Shown: positions 26,097-35,088 of the stretch, in pieces
Layout: each line of letters starts with the position of its first letter
How positions within the stretch are numbered: the stretch's first letter is position 1
Notes under the pieces: model-generated
The model's database searches: none
The model's input: only the letters and a program-made list of their open reading frames with translations
Told to the model about the DNA's origin: nothing
Translations under genes and position numbers: made by a program
Origin: Sutterella sp. AM11-39
Lineage (GTDB): Bacteria; Pseudomonadota; Gammaproteobacteria; Burkholderiales; Burkholderiaceae_F
Assembly: GCF_003472385.1 (NCBI RefSeq)
Contig: NZ_QRLV01000010.1
Coordinates: forward strand, 1 to 64,000
Direction of reading: 5' to 3'
Length of the DNA: 64,000 nucleotides

Positions 26097-26229
26097 AAAA
26101 ACCTCTCTTTTTGTTGTTTGTAGGGTTCCAGTCAGACTGCTGAAAGTCTTCCTGTACGAAGTAGTTTACTCGGCATGAACGGTTAAAACGCGCGGGATTG
26201 TTTGGATTTGGTGGAAATTTGTATTTTTC

Positions 26230-26258
26230 GACAGAGCCGGCACGACTCTGTCTATACT
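26230..26258 (+). promoter_or_regulatory. Probable promoter with embedded operator-like dyad
   Basis: The -10 is TATACT (26253-26258). Directly before it lies a perfect 7-bp dyad, GACAGAG (26230-26236) and CTCTGTC (26246-26252), filling the usual -35 and spacer. No good -35 hexamer is visible, which fits an activator- or repressor-controlled promoter. It is 60 bases upstream of the Arg/Gly-rich protein gene. Confidence 0.5.
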
Positions 26259-26317
26259 ATTTAGTTGGGCGGCTTGCGGAGCAAGTCCGCCGATTGTTTT
26301 CGATAAGGAAAATTGCA

Positions 26318-26767
26318 ATGGCTTTCGACCGTTTCAATGACAAACCTGCGCGCCGTGAAAAACGTGACGGCGATCGTTTCGGCGGCAAGGGCGGCCGTTT
26401 TGAAGAATTCGGACGCGGCCGCGGAGAAGGCCGTTTCGGTGATCGTGGTGAAGCTCGCTTCGGCGCACGCAAGCCGTTTGTCGGTCGTCCGTTCAAGGAA
26501 GAGCTCGGCGGTCGTTCCGGTCCGCGAGCCAAGGCTGTGGACAAGCGCCGCTTCTCCGATCGTGCCGCATTTGTTCAGAATGCTACGGTGCGTTTGGATT
26601 CTGACGTGGCTCGCTACTTCAAGTCTTCCGAAGATGTCAACGCTGCGCTGCGCATGGTGATTGCGCTTACCAAGACCGTCAAGGCCGAAGAGGCTCCGGC
26701 AAAGGTCGAGGACGATCAGCCGCAGGCTATTGAAGCCGCCGCTGAGACCGACGCCGGCGAAGAATAA
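26318..26767 (+). CDS. Arg/Gly-rich protein with ribbon-helix-helix-like C-terminus, unknown function
   Basis: A 149-residue protein I do not recognise. Residues about 10-70 are low complexity and highly basic, rich in Gly, Arg, Phe and Asp with repeated RFG and RG-type steps, as in RNA- or DNA-binding RGG tails. Residues about 83-110 read ATVRLDSDVARYFKSS followed by NAALRMVIAL, which recalls the strand-helix-helix of BrnA/Arc ribbon-helix-helix proteins. The tail is acidic (Glu/Ala-rich), so charge changes sharply along the chain. AAGGA lies 9 bases before ATG 26318; an in-frame TTG at 26198 lies upstream of the promoter. It is single-gene with its own promoter dyad and terminator. Confidence 0.75.
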   Translation: MAFDRFNDKPARREKRDGDRFGGKGGRFEEFGRGRGEGRFGDRGEARFGARKPFVGRPFKEELGGRSGPRAKAVDKRRFSDRAAFVQNATVRLDSDVARYFKSSEDVNAALRMVIALTKTVKAEEAPAKVEDDQPQAIEAAAETDAGEE

Positions 26768-26791
26768 GAGCGCCGGTTCACAGACATTTGC

Positions 26792-26827
26792 AAAAAGCGC
26801 TTCCCGATGGCGTGGAGGCGCTTTTTT
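26792..26827 (+). terminator. Terminator of the Arg/Gly-rich protein gene
   Basis: AAAAAGCGCTTCC (26792-26804) pairs with GGAGGCGCTTTTT (26814-26826) with one mismatch and ends in six T. Confidence 0.88.
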
Positions 26828-26975
26828 CTGCCAGTTGCCGCGTTAAGTTTTTCGGGCGGATTGCTCGGCTAAACTTGCGTTTGCATGAAAGAGGACGGCG
26901 GGTTGTGCAAACGCGCCGGCGGCGCCTTCCCGGTGCCAAGTCTCTTTTTCTACGACCAGATAAGTGACACGAGAC

Positions 26976-28442
26976 ATGGACAAGAAGCAGGCCCCTTGGA
27001 GCCGCCGCGAGATGATTGAACGTCTGGAGCGGCAAGACGAGTTTGACGTTACCGTGATCGGAGCCGGCGCCACCGGACTGGGTGTGGCGCTTGATGCGGC
27101 CAGCCGCGGCATGTCGGTGCTCATTGTGGACGGTCAGGACTGGGCCTCGGGCCACGCCTCTCGCTCGGGCAAGCATATCGGCAGCGACATTCGCCGCCTG
27201 GTGTGCCCGGCTGGTTGGGCTCGCGTTCGCGAAGAGCTTTACGAGCGACGTTTGCTTTTGCAAAATGCGCCGAGTCTTGTGCGCGCACAGAATTACGTGA
27301 TTCCCTGCCGCAGCAAGGTCGGCATGGCGCTGCGAGCTTCTAGTCTCGCGCTCTACAGCCTCTTTTCGAGCGGCGGACGTGGTACGCGTCCCGTCTCCAT
27401 GCAGGGTCGTGTCGGAGCGCTCGGCATGCTGCCCGGTATTGAACGCAAGGGACTGGCAGGTGCCGTGACGTTTACCGATGCTGTCTGTGACGACGCCGGT
27501 CTGGCTCTTTCTCTTTTGAAGGGAGCCGTGGAATACGGCGCGGTGGCGCTCAACAACATGCGCATGATTGATGCGGAAGCCGATGGGCGCCGCGTGACCT
27601 CGGTCGTGCTACAGGATGCCGAAACAGGCCGCAAGCGCAAGGTGCGCACCCGCACGGTCTTCAATTGCGCTGGTGTCTGGGCCGACGATGTTCGCCGTAT
27701 GGTGGACGTGACCTGCGGCAATCTGGTGAAAATCGTGCGCCGCTCCTATATCGTGGTCGACAAGACGTTCATGCCGACGGGCAACGCGCTTTATCTGCCG
27801 CGCGGCTGCGGCGGGCGCGGACCGCTTACCATCGTACCGTGGCAGGGGCGACTGCTGATTGGGGCGACGGCCATTGATCAAGGACAGGCTCCGATCGATC
27901 CGCAGCCGACTGAGGACGAAATCCGTCTTCTGATGGCGAGCGCTAACCGACTGCTGAGCCGCAAGATTCGTCGCGAGGACGTGCGTGCTCGCTTTGCGGG
28001 ACTGCAGGCTGAAGTAGGCGTGCGTGGACTGGATGCCGGGCGAGGCTTTGCCGTGGTGACTGAGTTCAACAACATGTTTACGGTGGTCGGCGGCTCCATG
28101 ACGCTTTATCGTGCCAAGGCCGAAACGGCGATCGACGCAGCCATCGCGCGGCACATGCTGCCTAAGTACGGCTGCATGACGCGCTCGATGCGCTTGGACG
28201 GCAGCTCTCAGATGGCCATGGAAGAACTGCAGAAAAAGCTTCTTGCGGGCGAAGCGCCTTCGACGGATGCGCTCATGCAGCTCAATGCGTTCGTTGCCCG
28301 ACACTTTGATGAAACGGGCGCACGCTCGGCCGATGACATTCTCTGGCGTCGCTTGCGGCTCGGCGAGATCGATGCAGCACGCGCCGAAATGCTCAAGCTC
28401 GTAGTGACCGAACAGCTCGAGGTTCTTAAAAATCAGCAGTAA
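26976..28442 (+). CDS. GlpD-like FAD-dependent oxidoreductase
   Basis: A 488-residue flavoprotein resembling aerobic glycerol-3-phosphate dehydrogenase. The Rossmann FAD loop is VIGAGATGLGVALDAASRG with the acidic end IVDGQDWASG, and VFNCAGVWADDVRR and TIVPWQGRLLIGAT match GlpD segments. In GlpD the loop after the FAD region reads SSKLIHGGLRYL; here it reads SRSGKHIGSDIRRL, so the substrate end has diverged. It may oxidise glycerol-3-phosphate to dihydroxyacetone phosphate at the membrane, or act on a related 2-hydroxy substrate. ATG 26976 is used; GTG 26964 is in frame. It stands alone, with no glpF/K/R nearby. Confidence 0.75.
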   Translation: MDKKQAPWSRREMIERLERQDEFDVTVIGAGATGLGVALDAASRGMSVLIVDGQDWASGHASRSGKHIGSDIRRLVCPAGWARVREELYERRLLLQNAPSLVRAQNYVIPCRSKVGMALRASSLALYSLFSSGGRGTRPVSMQGRVGALGMLPGIERKGLAGAVTFTDAVCDDAGLALSLLKGAVEYGAVALNNMRMIDAEADGRRVTSVVLQDAETGRKRKVRTRTVFNCAGVWADDVRRMVDVTCGNLVKIVRRSYIVVDKTFMPTGNALYLPRGCGGRGPLTIVPWQGRLLIGATAIDQGQAPIDPQPTEDEIRLLMASANRLLSRKIRREDVRARFAGLQAEVGVRGLDAGRGFAVVTEFNNMFTVVGGSMTLYRAKAETAIDAAIARHMLPKYGCMTRSMRLDGSSQMAMEELQKKLLAGEAPSTDALMQLNAFVARHFDETGARSADDILWRRLRLGEIDAARAEMLKLVVTEQLEVLKNQQ

Positions 28443-28510
28443 CCTTGGGATCCGAGACGGAGAGCGAGCACAAGCACCTGATTTTTCTGCAAAAATAAGC
28501 GCTCAAACGG

Positions 28511-28539
28511 TTGACATCATCCGTTGCCTCTGTCATAAT
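28511..28539 (+). promoter_or_regulatory. Strong sigma-70 promoter of rplU-rpmA
   Basis: TTGACA (28511-28516), exactly 17 bases, CATAAT (28534-28539). One mismatch to consensus; the leader to the rplU start is about 135 bases. Confidence 0.88.
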
Positions 28540-28545
28540 CTCGAT

Positions 28546-28682
28546 TCCTTCCTTCGCAGGGAAGGTGCGCGCGTGCGCGCAACACTGTGCAATTCTGTGC
28601 AGTGGCGCAGTGCGCGTGATGTGTAATTACAAAAAGGTTTTGCCAACCGGGAAACCGGGCGCAAAACGGCGAGGATAAATAC
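28546..28682 (+). promoter_or_regulatory. Structured 5' leader of rplU, candidate L21 autoregulatory element
   Basis: Just before the ribosome site lies GTTTTGC (28637-28643) pairing with GCAAAAC (28661-28667), enclosing CCGG-GAAA-CCGG (28647-28658), a GNRA-capped stem. Upstream, GC-rich alternations (28565-28620) include CACTG/CAGTG and CGCGC repeats that can fold further. Ribosomal protein operons are often controlled by such leaders; that this one binds L21 is inference. Confidence 0.5.
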
Positions 28683-28994
28683 ATGTACGCAATTATCAAG
28701 ACCGGCGGCAAGCAGTACCGCGTTGCCGAAGGCGATTTTCTCAAGGTCGAAACCCTTAACGCCGACGTTGAAGGCGAAGTGGTTTTCAACGAAGTGCTCG
28801 CTGTGAGCACCGAAGAAGGCCTTAAGGTCGGCACCCCCGTTGTGGAAGGTGCTGCCGTGACCGCTGTCGTGACCCATCACGGCCGCGCCGACAAGGTCCG
28901 CATTTTCAAGTTCCGCCGCCGCAAGCACTCCATGAAGAGCGCCGGCCACCGTCAGAACTACACGGAAGTCAAGATCGTCAAGATCCAGGCTTAA
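28683..28994 (+). CDS. rplU: 50S ribosomal protein L21
   Basis: A 103-residue protein of the large subunit that binds 23S rRNA near L20. [23 protein letters not shown] is the standard start and [28 protein letters not shown] the rRNA-binding C-terminal stretch. It is first in the conserved rplU-rpmA-obgE order and is driven by the promoter at 28511. Confidence 0.98.
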   Translation: MYAIIKTGGKQYRVAEGDFLKVETLNADVEGEVVFNEVLAVSTEEGLKVGTPVVEGAAVTAVVTHHGRADKVRIFKFRRRKHSMKSAGHRQNYTEVKIVKIQA

Positions 28995-29028
28995 TTTAAG
29001 TAACGATTTTTAGAAGAGAACATAGAAA

Positions 29029-29292
29029 ATGGCACACAAGAAAGGCGGCGGTTCCACCCGCAACGGTCGTGACTCTCAGGCTAAGCGCCTCGGCGTCAAG
29101 GTTTTCGGTAACGCCATGATCAACGCTGGCGGCATCATCGTTCGTCAGCGCGGCACCAAGTTCCACGCCGGCGACAACGTCGGTATCGGCCGTGACCATA
29201 CGCTCTACGCTCTGGTCGACGGTGTGGTTACCTTCGAAGTGAAGGGCCCGAAGAACAACCAGTTCGTGAAGGTTGTTCCGGTTGCCGGCTAA
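29029..29292 (+). CDS. rpmA: 50S ribosomal protein L27
   Basis: An 87-residue protein whose N-terminus [16 protein letters not shown] reaches the peptidyl-transferase centre. The start is of the direct type, with no cleavable N-terminal extension as found in Firmicutes. GAAGAG lies ahead of the ATG. It is 34 bases after rplU and followed by a terminator. Confidence 0.98.
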   Translation: MAHKKGGGSTRNGRDSQAKRLGVKVFGNAMINAGGIIVRQRGTKFHAGDNVGIGRDHTLYALVDGVVTFEVKGPKNNQFVKVVPVAG

Positions 29293-29333
29293 TTAAGGCG
29301 TCGGGCGCCGAAAAACGGTGCCTCGCTTGACTG

Positions 29334-29373
29334 AAAAAGCCCTGACGGGACGTTGTTCTCGCGGGGCTTTTTT
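29334..29373 (+). terminator. Terminator after rpmA
   Basis: AAAAAGCCC (29334-29342) pairs with GGGCTTTTT (29364-29372) across a 21-base loop and ends in T. It lies before obgE, so obgE needs read-through or its own promoter. Confidence 0.8.
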
Positions 29374-29423
29374 CGTTATGCTGTTTGATGCGGCTGTCGT
29401 TTGAGCCGCAATGACCCATTTAA

Positions 29424-30527
<1,104 letters not shown>

Positions 30528-30575
30528 ATCGACCGCAAATCCCGGTCGTCGGTAATGGTCAAAGGAGAGAAAAGC

Positions 30576-31721
30576 ATGGAACAGAGTGCGCTGAAACAAG
30601 CCCGACGCGTTGTCGTGAAAGTCGGAAGTGCTCTTTTGACCAACGACGGCCGAGGATTGGATCGGCAGATGATCGAAAACCTGGCTGCCCAGATTTGCAC
30701 GCTGGTGCGCGACGGAAAGGAAGTGGTTTTCGTGAGTTCCGGCGCCATTGCCGAAGGCGTTCTGCGCCTGGGCTGGAGCAAGCGTCCGGAGCGCATTTGT
30801 GAATTGCAGGCTGCAGCTGCCGTCGGTCAGATGGGCTTGGTGCAAGCTTACGAAACAGCTTTTTCGGCACACGGCGTTAAGACCGCGCAGATTCTTCTGA
30901 CCCACGCTGACCTTTCCAATCGTGAACGTTATCTGAACGCCCGCGAGGCGCTTCTCGAACTGCTTCGCTTGGGGGTGGTGCCCATCATCAACGAAAACGA
31001 CACGGTGGTGACCGATGAAATCAAGGTGGGAGACAACGACACTTTGGGAGCGTTGGTAACCAATCTCATCGAAGCTGACGTGCTCGTGATTCTCACCGAT
31101 CAGCGCGGCCTTTATACGGCCGATCCCCGCAAGGATCCATTGGCTCAGTTTGTGTCCGAAGCCAGTGCAGGCGATCCGGCCCTTGAAAAAATGGCAGGAG
31201 GCGCCGCAAGCTCGCTCTCCAAGGGCGGCATGATTACCAAGATTCTGGCGGCCAAGCGAGCAGCGCGCAGCGGATCGAGCACCGTGATTGCATGCGGACG
31301 GGAAGAAAACGTTCTGCCGCGTCTGGCGCAGGGTGAGGCAATTGGTACGCAGCTCACGGCCGTGCATGCGCCGTGGCACGCACGTGCGAAATGGCTCGCC
31401 GACCAGCTCAGAGCCCAGGGGTTGGTGGTGCTTGACGCCGGTGCGGCAAAGGCACTGATGGAGAAAAAGACGAGTCTTTTGCCGGTGGGTATCAAGGCCG
31501 TGCAGGGGGATTTTGTACGCGGTGACGTGGTGGGCTGCTTGGCTCCGGACGGCACGGAAATCGCACGAGGACTTGTCAATTACGATTCGTCGCAATTGCG
31601 TCTCATCGCCGGAAAGCACTGTGAGGAATTTGCGGCGATTCTGGGTTTCTCCGGTCCAGAAGAAGCCGTGCATCGCGACAACATGGTCATGATTGTCGGT
31701 AAAGACAATCAGGCATCATAG
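30576..31721 (+). CDS. proB: Glutamate 5-kinase
   Basis: A 381-residue enzyme catalysing the first step of proline synthesis, ATP-dependent phosphorylation of glutamate. The amino-acid kinase domain starts [14 protein letters not shown], with [16 protein letters not shown] and the nucleotide segment [12 protein letters not shown]. Residues about 285-365 form the PUA domain found in proteobacterial ProB. ATG 30576 with AAAGGAGAG ahead is preferred over the in-frame ATG 30555. The order obgE-proB is conserved. It ends 3 bases from the convergent trmL stop. Confidence 0.96.
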   Translation: MEQSALKQARRVVVKVGSALLTNDGRGLDRQMIENLAAQICTLVRDGKEVVFVSSGAIAEGVLRLGWSKRPERICELQAAAAVGQMGLVQAYETAFSAHGVKTAQILLTHADLSNRERYLNAREALLELLRLGVVPIINENDTVVTDEIKVGDNDTLGALVTNLIEADVLVILTDQRGLYTADPRKDPLAQFVSEASAGDPALEKMAGGAASSLSKGGMITKILAAKRAARSGSSTVIACGREENVLPRLAQGEAIGTQLTAVHAPWHARAKWLADQLRAQGLVVLDAGAAKALMEKKTSLLPVGIKAVQGDFVRGDVVGCLAPDGTEIARGLVNYDSSQLRLIAGKHCEEFAAILGFSGPEEAVHRDNMVMIVGKDNQAS

Positions 31722-31724
31722 TCA

Positions 31725-32195
31725 TCAAACCGAGCCTTGGTAGCCGTTTTGGCGCCAGGCCTCGAATACCGTGACGGCGACAGCGTTACTGAGGTTGAGC
31801 GAACGGTTCTTGGGCATCATCGGCAGACGAATGCGCTGAGACGAGGGGAAAGACTCTCGAATGGCGTCCGGCAAGCCGTGGCCTTCGCTGCCGAAAATCA
31901 GCCAGTCGCCCGGCTGAAATTTCATCGTCGAGAAAATGCTCGAGCCCTTGGTCGTCATGGCAAACATGCGTGAGGCTGAGGGCTTTTCCGTTTCCAAAAA
32001 GGCCTCCCAGGACGGGTAAGTCTTCATGGTCGTGAATTCGTGGTAGTCGAGACCGGCGCGGATGAGGTGCTTGTCGTCGACGCTAAAGCCCAGCGGTTCG
32101 ATCAGATGAAGCGAGCAGCCCGTGTTGGCGCACAGGCGAATGGCGTTGCCGGTATTGGGAGGAATTTCCGGATGAACGAGAACGACGTGAAACAT
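31725..32195 (-). CDS. trmL: tRNA (cytidine34-2'-O)-methyltransferase TrmL
   Basis: A 156-residue SPOUT methyltransferase that methylates the wobble base of leucine tRNAs. [20 protein letters not shown] is the family start, and the SAM-binding knot has FGSEGHGLP and [12 protein letters not shown]. It is near the length of E. coli TrmL (157). ATG 32195 gives that start; the open frame continues 207 bases further upstream into rpoH without family resemblance. Confidence 0.95.
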   Translation of the reverse strand: MFHVVLVHPEIPPNTGNAIRLCANTGCSLHLIEPLGFSVDDKHLIRAGLDYHEFTTMKTYPSWEAFLETEKPSASRMFAMTTKGSSIFSTMKFQPGDWLIFGSEGHGLPDAIRESFPSSQRIRLPMMPKNRSLNLSNAVAVTVFEAWRQNGYQGSV

Positions 32196-32245
32196 GGTGT
32201 GGGCGTTTAGCGAACTGAGGCGGTAAAGGCTCAATAGAAAAGATG

Positions 32246-33382
32246 TCAAAGGATGTCTTTGTCGGCGGCAAGTTCCGTGCGCAGCTTCGCGATCGCCTTC
32301 TTTTCGATTTGGCGAACGCGTTCGGCCGAGACGCCCAGTTCTGCGGCCAGTTCCTGCAGCGTCATCGGATCCGGGTTGCCGTCGGTGTCTGTGCGTAGCC
32401 ACCGCGCCTGTACGACGCGGCGACTGCGATCGTCAAGCGCAGCGAGCGCATCGCGCAGAATTTCACCTGTGAGTCGATTGCGGTCACGCTCTTCAAGCGC
32501 CGCTTCCGGTTCATCCTCTTCTCTTGAGAGCCAGTCGATGGGAGCAAACGGATTGTCGTCTTCAGCGCCAGACGAGCCGGGACCTTCCAGGGGCGTGTCG
32601 CCGCCCGACAGGCGCGCTTCCATTTCGCGCACTTCTTCAGGCTTGACGTCGAGCGTTTCGGCGATGCGCTCTGTTTCCGAGGGTGAGAGCGACTTTTCGT
32701 CGGACTTCATCTGGCGCAGGTTAAAAAACAGCTTGCGTTGATTTTTGGTTGTTGCGAGCTTGACCATGCGCCAGTTGCGTACGATGTATTCTTGAATTTC
32801 AGAGCGAATCCAGTGCACGGAGAATGTCATCAGACGCACGCCGCGGTCGGGGTCGAAGTGCTTGATTGCCTTCATGAGCCCGATGTTGCCTTCCTGAATC
32901 AGATCGGCATGCGGCAGACCGTAGCCCAGAAAGCCGCGGGCAATCGAAACGACAAGCCTCAGATGCGACAGGATAAGTTGCTGCGCAGCCATTAGGTCGC
33001 CCTCGTCGCGCAGTCGTACGGCCAGATCGTGCTCTTCTTCGGCAGAAAGAATCGGCGCAGCGTTGGCATAGCGAATGTACGCATCCAGATCTCCCAGACG
33101 CGGAATGACCGCCGGCAGATACTGTTTTTTCTCGTAGGGAACGACTTCGCCCTTGACGGGATCGGGTCGAACAACAAGTGAGCCGCCTTGCGGCCCTTGA
33201 TAAGGGACGAGCTGTTTGCCTGCGCCTTTATCGGCTACGACGATCTGCCCTGCGTTTTTTCCGCGCGCAACAAGAGCCCTGTCCGTCGCCGTGGGGCGGG
33301 CGGAGTCCGGTACCGAGGCGATTGTCTTCGTGTCGGAAGGTTCGGCCTCGAGCTTTTGCGGAATTGCAGGAGTATCAGTCAC
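32246..33382 (-). CDS. rpoH: RNA polymerase heat-shock sigma factor (sigma-32)
   Basis: A 378-residue group 3 sigma factor. Region 2 has [20 protein letters not shown] and the -10-recognition stretch; the RpoH box [20 protein letters not shown] is diagnostic; region 4.2 is [22 protein letters not shown]. It directs heat-shock and envelope-stress genes. It is about 90 residues longer than E. coli RpoH (284), the excess being an N-terminal Pro/Val/Lys-rich leader before the conserved [10 protein letters not shown]. The start is GTG with no clear ribosome site, so a later start is possible. It follows ftsE-ftsX as in E. coli. Confidence 0.93.
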   Translation of the reverse strand: MTDTPAIPQKLEAEPSDTKTIASVPDSARPTATDRALVARGKNAGQIVVADKGAGKQLVPYQGPQGGSLVVRPDPVKGEVVPYEKKQYLPAVIPRLGDLDAYIRYANAAPILSAEEEHDLAVRLRDEGDLMAAQQLILSHLRLVVSIARGFLGYGLPHADLIQEGNIGLMKAIKHFDPDRGVRLMTFSVHWIRSEIQEYIVRNWRMVKLATTKNQRKLFFNLRQMKSDEKSLSPSETERIAETLDVKPEEVREMEARLSGGDTPLEGPGSSGAEDDNPFAPIDWLSREEDEPEAALEERDRNRLTGEILRDALAALDDRSRRVVQARWLRTDTDGNPDPMTLQELAAELGVSAERVRQIEKKAIAKLRTELAADKDIL

Positions 33383-33475
33383 GTAAGCAGAGAAAAGCTT
33401 TTCAAATTAACAGCAGGATGCTACTGCGAAAAGACGTAAACGGGTGCAGTCAAGTTTGTCGGAGTTTGACAAAAA

Positions 33476-34402
33476 TCAGGGCTGATGCCGCAACACGCGG
33501 GTGATGGCGTCTTTAGCGGCAAAAGATCCGACAACGTAACCCAGAAGTGCGGCTGAGCCAACGTAAAGCAGACACCAGTCAAGCGCAGGCATGCGAAGAA
33601 TCACCGTTACGCCGTACAAGCCCGCAAAGTCGGCGATGGGCTTTGCAAGCAGACTCACGCCGGTGGCCGTCACGCCGAGTGACAGAACCGCCGCCAGCAT
33701 CAGCGTGAGAAAGCCGCGCCACGAATACGGACGGCGAATAAAACTCGAGGTGGCGCCGAAAAGGTGCAGCGCGCGGATTTCGTCTCGCTGCGCGTTGGTC
33801 GTCAGGCGCACGGAAGCAAAGATCACAAGCAAAACCAACAGGAAGACCACGGTGCCGAGAATGCCGAGAACGACGGACAAAGCGGTGTAGAGCGCATTGA
33901 GGTAACGCTGCCAAGAGTCGTCGTAGGCGACGAGATCGACGTTTTTGATTTTACGGAACTGCTCGGCTGCGGCGGCAAGTTCTTCGGAGGAGACATTGTT
34001 TGCTACCGTCGCGATGATGATGTCGGGCAGCGGATTGTTCTTGGCTTTTTCCTTGGAGCGCTCATCCTCGGTTTTCATGCCGAGCGACTGATTGACCAAG
34101 GCAAGCGCGTCTTCCTTCGGCATGATTCGTACCGCGGAGATGACACTGTTTTTGGAAATGGCTTCAGCCAGATCCTTCACGGATTGCTCGCCCGCGCTGC
34201 GGTCGGCAAAGACGGTGACTTCGGCTTGCGTCGGGACGTTGAAGACCTGTGCCGACAGGGACCAGGCAAGCGTCGCAAGGAAGAAGGGAATGGTCAGTGC
34301 CAAACCAGCCAGAGAAAGCGCCATCAGAAAGAGGCCCTTGAATTCTACGATGGCTCGAACGGTCTGTCGCGCGGCCCAGCGTGTGCTTGTAAACATGCTC
34401 AT
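33476..34402 (-). CDS. ftsX: Cell-division permease-like protein FtsX
   Basis: A 308-residue inner-membrane protein: an N-terminal helix (about 25-48), a periplasmic loop of about 130 residues, and three C-terminal helices in the FtsX domain, with VNVDLV-type strands and the conserved AAKDAI near the end. With FtsE it transmits ATP hydrolysis across the membrane to the amidase activator EnvC, which is encoded at 52.6 kb here. It overlaps ftsE by 4 bases (ATGA), so translation is probably coupled. Confidence 0.92.
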   Translation of the reverse strand: MSMFTSTRWAARQTVRAIVEFKGLFLMALSLAGLALTIPFFLATLAWSLSAQVFNVPTQAEVTVFADRSAGEQSVKDLAEAISKNSVISAVRIMPKEDALALVNQSLGMKTEDERSKEKAKNNPLPDIIIATVANNVSSEELAAAAEQFRKIKNVDLVAYDDSWQRYLNALYTALSVVLGILGTVVFLLVLLVIFASVRLTTNAQRDEIRALHLFGATSSFIRRPYSWRGFLTLMLAAVLSLGVTATGVSLLAKPIADFAGLYGVTVILRMPALDWCLLYVGSAALLGYVVGSFAAKDAITRVLRHQP

Positions 34403-35070
34403 CGAAAACCTCCCTGCAGCATAATGGGGCGGCAGACGATATTGGAGGGGTTGAGCTGCAGGTGTGAGGCCACGATCACGGAGACGTTGGATAGCGACAC
34501 TTCGCCCAGCAGATCCATCAGGTGCTGAGCGTTGTCAGCGTCCAGATGCGCGCACGGCTCATCGGCCAGCACAAGCAGCGGATCGTTGACGATGGCGCGC
34601 GCCACGCTTGCGATCTGCTTTTGTCCGGCTGACAGATCGTGCGGATGGGCCTGAGCCAGATCCGCGATGCCGCACTTGTCGAGTGCGTTCATGGCGGCCA
34701 CGCGCGCCTTGCCGTAGGACTCTTCGGCAGCGAGCGACGGCAGCATGACGTTTTCCAGAATGGTGCGGTTGTCCAGCAACAGACACTCCTGCATCATGAT
34801 GCCCATGGAGCGGCGCACGATCGCCATCTCACGCTCGGTGAAGTTGTTGAGGCAGTCGCCCGCAACGCGCACTTCGCCGAAGGTGGGGCGCAGAATGCCA
34901 GCGATCATCGAAAGCGCCAACGATTTGCCCGAACCCGTGGGACCGTGCAGGCAGACGAACTCGCCGCGCGTCACGTTAAACGTGATGCCGGCGGAGAGCC
35001 GCTCGCCGTTGATTTCAATGCCGGCGTTGATGAGCTCGACAAGGGGAATGTTGACGCCGTTGGAGACCAT
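34399..35070 (-). CDS. ftsE: Cell-division ATP-binding protein FtsE, divergent motifs
   Basis: A 223-residue ABC ATPase. Walker A is GPTGSGKSLAL (about 43-53), Walker B is LLVLADEPCAHLDAD and the switch His is in VIVASHLQ. The signature reads LSAGQKQ rather than LSGGQ, and Walker A has Ser-Leu where E. coli FtsE has Ser-Thr. FtsE drives FtsX at the septum. The position directly before ftsX and rpoH supports the call, although the motifs are less canonical than usual for this well-conserved family. Confidence 0.85.
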   Translation of the reverse strand: MVSNGVNIPLVELINAGIEINGERLSAGITFNVTRGEFVCLHGPTGSGKSLALSMIAGILRPTFGEVRVAGDCLNNFTEREMAIVRRSMGIMMQECLLLDNRTILENVMLPSLAAEESYGKARVAAMNALDKCGIADLAQAHPHDLSAGQKQIASVARAIVNDPLLVLADEPCAHLDADNAQHLMDLLGEVSLSNVSVIVASHLQLNPSNIVCRPIMLQGGFR

Positions 35071-35088
35071 GGGATTGCGTGACTCCGG

